From positions 388,888-452,887 of the forward strand of contig CBDDFS010000001.1 in NCBI GenBank assembly GCA_965227255.1: a stretch of 64,000 bases of DNA. Reading direction: 5' to 3'. The notes beneath the pieces are model-generated. The model was not told where the DNA came from and made no database searches. It worked only from the letters and a program-made list of their open reading frames with translations. The translations under genes were made by a program, and so were the position numbers. This stretch comes from CBDDFS01 sp965227255 (GTDB taxonomy: Bacteria > Bacteroidota > Bacteroidia > Flavobacteriales_E > Vicingaceae). The number at the start of each line of letters is the position of its first letter. Position 1 is the stretch's first letter. Shown here piece by piece: positions 59,889 to 64,000 of this stretch.

Positions 59889-61562
59889 CTAAAATGAAAA
59901 TTTAAAGCCAGCCAGAACATTCAGCCTCTGCGTCGGATAATCCTGCCATTTCTCATAGCGGATCGATGCGATGTTATTAATGTCGAGGAAAACACTCAAC
60001 TTCTTCGTGTATCGATATTCGAAGTCAAGATTTACATCTGCCGTTCCGGCCAGGGTTTTGGATCCTTCCGGATCAAATGTTTTCGCTTGTTGCGAGCCGA
60101 TAAAATAGGTCATTAGTTTTACAAGAATCTTGTCACCCAGATTATATCCTGCAAGCAATGACACCCTGTAGTCGGGTTTGTGCCATGCCTCCAACTCATT
60201 CGTTGTGTTATACATGAAATAATCTCCTCGCAATACCAATTCCCATTTTACACCCGGTTCGTAGATGATCTCACCGGTTACCTTGGTCAGATCCACATTG
60301 TCATATACCGGAACAAAACCTCTGTTCTCCCTTGAGTTTGTATCCTTCACATACAAAGGCATTTCAAGGAAGGTCGACCTTGTGAATGACAGATCGAAAC
60401 TCGTATTCTTACTTAGATTTCCCCCAAGTCCTCCATAAAATGTAAATCGTTCGCGGGTGTTTTGCAATGCGATCACAGGACTGATGAAAGGATTATCATC
60501 CGTGAATCCCGCATATGTATTTCTATGAAGATTTCCGGTAATACCGGCATATGGAATTAGGATGTTTTTGATGAGATGATACCGGAAGTCCGCAACCGGA
60601 TATACTCTGATTTTCAAGCCTCCGGCTAATTCGGCAGCCACATTTAAAGCTCCATACAGATTCCATCTATTTCCTTTTAATTCTATTCCCGGCTTCAGAT
60701 ATACGATGGTGTTTTCGTAATTCGAATCCAAACTGATCACATCATCATCGAAGAAATACTTGTTGTAATCAATGGCCCAATCGAAGGTATAGACCTCTCC
60801 ATCTTTCAACAGACTCATATTCTCTTTCAGAATAAATCTGTTTTCCCCGGCCCCAAAACGGTCTGTTATGCTTTTGTATGAGATCTCTGAATAATGACGA
60901 AGCCCAATAGTATCACGTTGATTGTTTCCAAGTCCAAGCGCTATGTCAAAGCTGTTATAGAATTGAAGCACGTCCTGGTTCAGCTCTGCCGTTGGAATGT
61001 CCAGACCCGGAAGAGCTGCATCAAATCCATAATAATTGACATGATCATAACGATAATTCATTCGACCTGAGAATGTCCATTTGCGCGTATAATAATTCCC
61101 TGTGAGTCCGATCTTATTATGCGAGAAATCACTGTTTTCTATATCACTGATTCCATTTGAAGAAAGATGTCGGCCTGATACAGAATAAGAAACTTTCTTA
61201 GACCTCAATTGATTGAAGTAATATTCTGCGAGAGGAGTATTGTTGTTACCATAGCCAAGAATCAGATAATTCCTGTGCAATTTGACCAATGGTTCTCCCT
61301 TTAATTTGGCAGCCTTAATCGGTTCGGGATGAAAATCCGTTTCTATCTCTCTTTGAAGGAAATCATATTTCAAATTCAGATCCAAATGGTGTGTATCCTG
61401 GATTTCCGGATTGATCCTGATCTTGGCAGATTGCGAAAGGGTGGGAACGAATTCTTTCACAATGACAAATGAATCGCGGTCAAGCTTTTCCTGTGCAGCT
61501 AGATTAAAAGATACAAAGATCAAAAGGATGGCAATAGATATGTATCGTTTACTATTCTTCAT
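59889..61562 (-). CDS. Outer-membrane beta-barrel protein
   Basis: Exported protein of 557 residues with signal peptide (ends NLAAQ, about 23). There is a short periplasmic N-terminal part (SFVIVKEFVPTLSQSAKIRI) and then alternating hydrophobic/aromatic strands to the end. The C-terminus closes with LNVLAGFKFSF, a terminal aromatic as in outer-membrane barrels. No TonB plug domain is visible, so it is more like the barrel part of a TonB-dependent receptor than a full receptor. It overlaps the TPR gene by 11 bases, and the two products probably act together at the outer membrane. Confidence 0.8.
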   Translation of the reverse strand: MKNSKRYISIAILLIFVSFNLAAQEKLDRDSFVIVKEFVPTLSQSAKIRINPEIQDTHHLDLNLKYDFLQREIETDFHPEPIKAAKLKGEPLVKLHRNYLILGYGNNNTPLAEYYFNQLRSKKVSYSVSGRHLSSNGISDIENSDFSHNKIGLTGNYYTRKWTFSGRMNYRYDHVNYYGFDAALPGLDIPTAELNQDVLQFYNSFDIALGLGNNQRDTIGLRHYSEISYKSITDRFGAGENRFILKENMSLLKDGEVYTFDWAIDYNKYFFDDDVISLDSNYENTIVYLKPGIELKGNRWNLYGALNVAAELAGGLKIRVYPVADFRYHLIKNILIPYAGITGNLHRNTYAGFTDDNPFISPVIALQNTRERFTFYGGLGGNLSKNTSFDLSFTRSTFLEMPLYVKDTNSRENRGFVPVYDNVDLTKVTGEIIYEPGVKWELVLRGDYFMYNTTNELEAWHKPDYRVSLLAGYNLGDKILVKLMTYFIGSQQAKTFDPEGSKTLAGTADVNLDFEYRYTKKLSVFLDINNIASIRYEKWQDYPTQRLNVLAGFKFSF

Positions 61563-64000
61563 CGATCACCTCCTCTTCAAATAAATATTCGTAGTCCTTT
61601 TCAGAATCGAAATGAATCTCCAATTCTTCCTTCTCTTTTTCCAGTCTTTCTTTTTCGATGCTCTCCATCTTTTCGATGGCCTTTAATTTTTCCTCCGCCA
61701 CATTTCTCAAGTCCTCTCCTTCGTAATTATCAATTACGGTTTGAAGAGAAACTTTAGCCTGATAATTATCACCCTCTTTCAGATAAATATCCGACCACAG
61801 AATAAAGGATTTGGCAATCCAGTAGTCATAGCTTGGAACCTGATTTAGTAAGGCATTGATGTAAACCTCCGAGCTATCAACATTGCCACGCATGAATTCT
61901 ATATAGGCTAGATTGTATTTACCTTCGGCTCCAAATTCATTAGACACATTGAGCAGGTTCTTGAAGGCATCATAACTTCTGTTATACCTGTCTTTCTTTA
62001 AATAAGCGCGTCCCAGATACAACCAAATCTCCTGTGCAATATCATCGCTTAGATTTTCCTTCTTCTGCAGGATCTCCGAATATTTTATTCCTTCATCTAC
62101 ATTACCCTCCGTGAAGTTCAACTTCATCAACCAATAGTGGGACTGATCCAGATTCTCCGCTTTGTCTGCTTTTTTCTCCAGCATCGTGTAATATGTGATG
62201 GCCTTTTTATTATCCCCGGTCTCTCTGCTTATAGCTGCAGCATAGGCCAATGCTTTCTCTGTAAAAATGTTCTTCGGTTTGTTAATGACAAATTCAAAAT
62301 CCATTAAGGCCTCTTCTTTATATCCCGATCTCATTTCACAATCTCCGCGATAGAAATGGGCATTGGTACTAAAGACTCCATTGTCATATTTGTCGATATA
62401 AAGACTGAAATTCTTTACAGCATCCTCACATTTGTTTTCCAAGTACGCATTCTCAGCGATCTCGTAAGCGGCAGAGTCCAGACTAAACTTCGGTAGGTTC
62501 TCAACACCCAGACTGGCCATATAGGCTTCGTATCCCGCAAGGTCACCCCTCTCAATGTAAATACGATTGATCTTGTCAAGCGCTTCCTTGGCATCTGAAG
62601 TATTTCTGAAATCCCTGACAACAACCTCGAAACGATCCAGAGCCATCGTGTCTTTACTCTGCGTATAATAGATCAGTCCCGATTTGAGCATGGCCCGACC
62701 GAGATAAGGGCTGTCCTTCATCTCTATGATAATCTTCTCAAACTGAGTCTGAGCTTCCTCATTCTTTCCACGGATAAAAAGAATATCTCCCAATTCAAAA
62801 ATGGCATCGTCATAGTACAATGACTGATCATAATCTCTTGTGAATTCCGAAAGCTTACTGATCTTGCCTTCATAATCTCCCATAACTCCGCTGGCCCTGG
62901 CGCTCTGAAATAAAGCATAATCCTTATCAAATACACCCAGGGTTGAAGCTTTGTCGTAATATTCTATAGCATTCGAGTATTCTTTTGTAATGAAATAAGA
63001 ATCGGCCGTTCTCAGCATGGCATCATTGCGGAGACGATCTGCTTCTTTGTCGTTATTGATAAATTGTCTGAAACGGAATATGGCCGCTTCATATTCCCGA
63101 CTTCTGTAGAGAGCATAACCGAGATTATACTGCGCGAGGTTGTAATATTCTGAAGAAATTGCTCCAGCCTCCTTCATAAAGGAATTGTATGCCTCTGCGG
63201 ATTTTTGATAACTCAGTATGCGGAAGTAAGCCTCGGCCCTCCAGAACATGGCGTCGATTTTCACGGATCTTTCGTAGTTCTGATCAATAGCCATATTGAA
63301 GTAGGCTATAGCCTCTTTGTACTTGGCCCGATTCATTTTCTCAACACCCAGGTAATAAAGGATTTTCTGGTAGGCCAGGTTGAGTTTCAATCCCCTGTTT
63401 TCAATGCGATCGAGTGACTTACGGGCCTCTTCATAGTTTCGTGTAGTGAAGTATACACCCACCAAATACTCATGAGCCTCTTCCATTTTATCGGAATTAG
63501 GATAAGCGTTGATGTATTCCTCAAATGCCCTAACTGCATCATTGTAAGGTGATTGACTTAACTCATAAGACAATTTTGCATAGGAAAACAAAGCATCCTC
63601 TTTCAGGTCCTCATCATCTCCCATCATATAAGCTGTCCTGAGAGCATTTCTGGCAAGTCTCTTTTTATCAATCTTTAAATAGGCTTCTGCCATATTATAC
63701 TGCACGATCTGGTTCATGCTATCATTGCTGGATAAAGCCTGCTGATACCAGTTGACCGCTTCCGTATAATTCTCGCCCTTAACGTATGCTACGGCGATCT
63801 GATAATAATCTTCAGGAACGACTCCATTTCCGTTGTACACGAATTTCTCCAGGTATGGAATGGACTGATCATATTGCTCGAGGCGATAATGTGATTCTCC
63901 AATGAATTTGGCTATCTCATGACTTCTTTGAGCGCGCCCTGAATCGAGAAGAACAGACGCATATTCAATCAACTCTTCATATTTCTCCTGATCGAAAAGA
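61552..64000 (-). CDS. Large TPR-repeat protein, N-terminus beyond the window
   Basis: The reading frame is open to base 64000 with no plausible start, so this is a 3' partial gene of at least 815 codons. It is built almost entirely of tetratricopeptide-like helical repeats (for example KYEELIEYASVLLD, EEAHEYLVGVYFTTRNYEEA, DAMLRTADSYFITKEYSNAI) and ends in an acidic, Glu/Lys-rich coiled-coil-like tail (about the last 60 residues). TPR proteins of this kind act as protein-protein scaffolds, often in the periplasm. It is encoded directly before the beta-barrel gene with an 11-base overlap. Confidence 0.85.
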   Translation of the reverse strand, partial: LFDQEKYEELIEYASVLLDSGRAQRSHEIAKFIGESHYRLEQYDQSIPYLEKFVYNGNGVVPEDYYQIAVAYVKGENYTEAVNWYQQALSSNDSMNQIVQYNMAEAYLKIDKKRLARNALRTAYMMGDDEDLKEDALFSYAKLSYELSQSPYNDAVRAFEEYINAYPNSDKMEEAHEYLVGVYFTTRNYEEARKSLDRIENRGLKLNLAYQKILYYLGVEKMNRAKYKEAIAYFNMAIDQNYERSVKIDAMFWRAEAYFRILSYQKSAEAYNSFMKEAGAISSEYYNLAQYNLGYALYRSREYEAAIFRFRQFINNDKEADRLRNDAMLRTADSYFITKEYSNAIEYYDKASTLGVFDKDYALFQSARASGVMGDYEGKISKLSEFTRDYDQSLYYDDAIFELGDILFIRGKNEEAQTQFEKIIIEMKDSPYLGRAMLKSGLIYYTQSKDTMALDRFEVVVRDFRNTSDAKEALDKINRIYIERGDLAGYEAYMASLGVENLPKFSLDSAAYEIAENAYLENKCEDAVKNFSLYIDKYDNGVFSTNAHFYRGDCEMRSGYKEEALMDFEFVINKPKNIFTEKALAYAAAISRETGDNKKAITYYTMLEKKADKAENLDQSHYWLMKLNFTEGNVDEGIKYSEILQKKENLSDDIAQEIWLYLGRAYLKKDRYNRSYDAFKNLLNVSNEFGAEGKYNLAYIEFMRGNVDSSEVYINALLNQVPSYDYWIAKSFILWSDIYLKEGDNYQAKVSLQTVIDNYEGEDLRNVAEEKLKAIEKMESIEKERLEKEKEELEIHFDSEKDYEYLFEEEVIDEE

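Overview
The window is about 64 kb of chromosome from a member of the Bacteroidota. The evidence is type IX secretion (T9SS) sorting tails, a PorE-like outer-membrane protein, a SecD-SecF fusion, type III glutamine synthetase, very weak Shine-Dalgarno sequences, and repeated promoters of the Bacteroidota type (-7 box TAnnTTTG, sometimes with a -33 TTG/TTTG). A marine or environmental Cytophagales/Flavobacteriales-like lineage fits, but genus cannot be fixed from the sequence alone. Most of the window is housekeeping DNA on the minus strand. It is interrupted by three plus-strand islands (4.8-11.2 kb, 45.1-49.6 kb, 50.8-56.1 kb) that mostly encode envelope and secreted proteins.

Layout. 1-4.8 kb (minus): a secreted TPR protein, ribosomal protein S1 with a histone-H1-like tail, and a NamZ/DUF1343 muramidase-like protein. 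4.8-11.2 kb (plus): a LolC/FtsX-type permease, a cystathionine beta-synthase gene split by a single-base frameshift, a patatin-phospholipase/beta-barrel fusion, and a polytopic membrane protein translationally coupled to it. 11.3-26.3 kb (minus): the core gene-expression block, read in order rpsU, xerC, hpf, tRNA-Thr, tRNA-Tyr, tRNA-Gly, tRNA-Thr, tuf, tRNA-Trp, secE, nusG, rplK, rplA, rplJ, rplL, rpoB, rpoC, DUF3467. 26.4-36.1 kb (minus): acyl-CoA dehydrogenase, apt, a membrane-anchored helix-hairpin-helix protein, an alanine/sodium symporter, a K+ channel, PspC, and a tightly overlapping purM-prfA-pyrF-DUF2851 chain. 36.2-44.9 kb (minus): a PorE-like OmpA protein, glnN, a Ca/Na antiporter, tatA and secDF.

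45.1-49.6 kb (plus) holds two overlapping paralogues rich in calcium-binding FG-GAP/VCBS repeats and ending in T9SS-type tails. They converge on mdh, whose probable terminator lies inside the coding end of the second paralogue. 50.8-56.1 kb (plus) is the most unusual region. An ECF sigma factor overlaps a single-pass membrane protein with an anti-sigma-like cytoplasmic end, a PKD domain and a gliding-type C-terminal domain. Three tandem secreted paralogues follow, each with a short collagen-like Gly-X-Y stretch of nearly the same length and a shared two-domain plan. They may form one surface heterotrimer under control of the sigma/anti-sigma pair; this is inference. 56.1-64 kb (minus): gyrB, an SRPBCC protein, a lipoprotein, and a beta-barrel/TPR gene pair, the TPR gene running off the right edge.

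No CRISPR array, insertion sequence, prophage or rRNA gene was seen. Assignments rest on motif and family recognition by eye; no database search was run.
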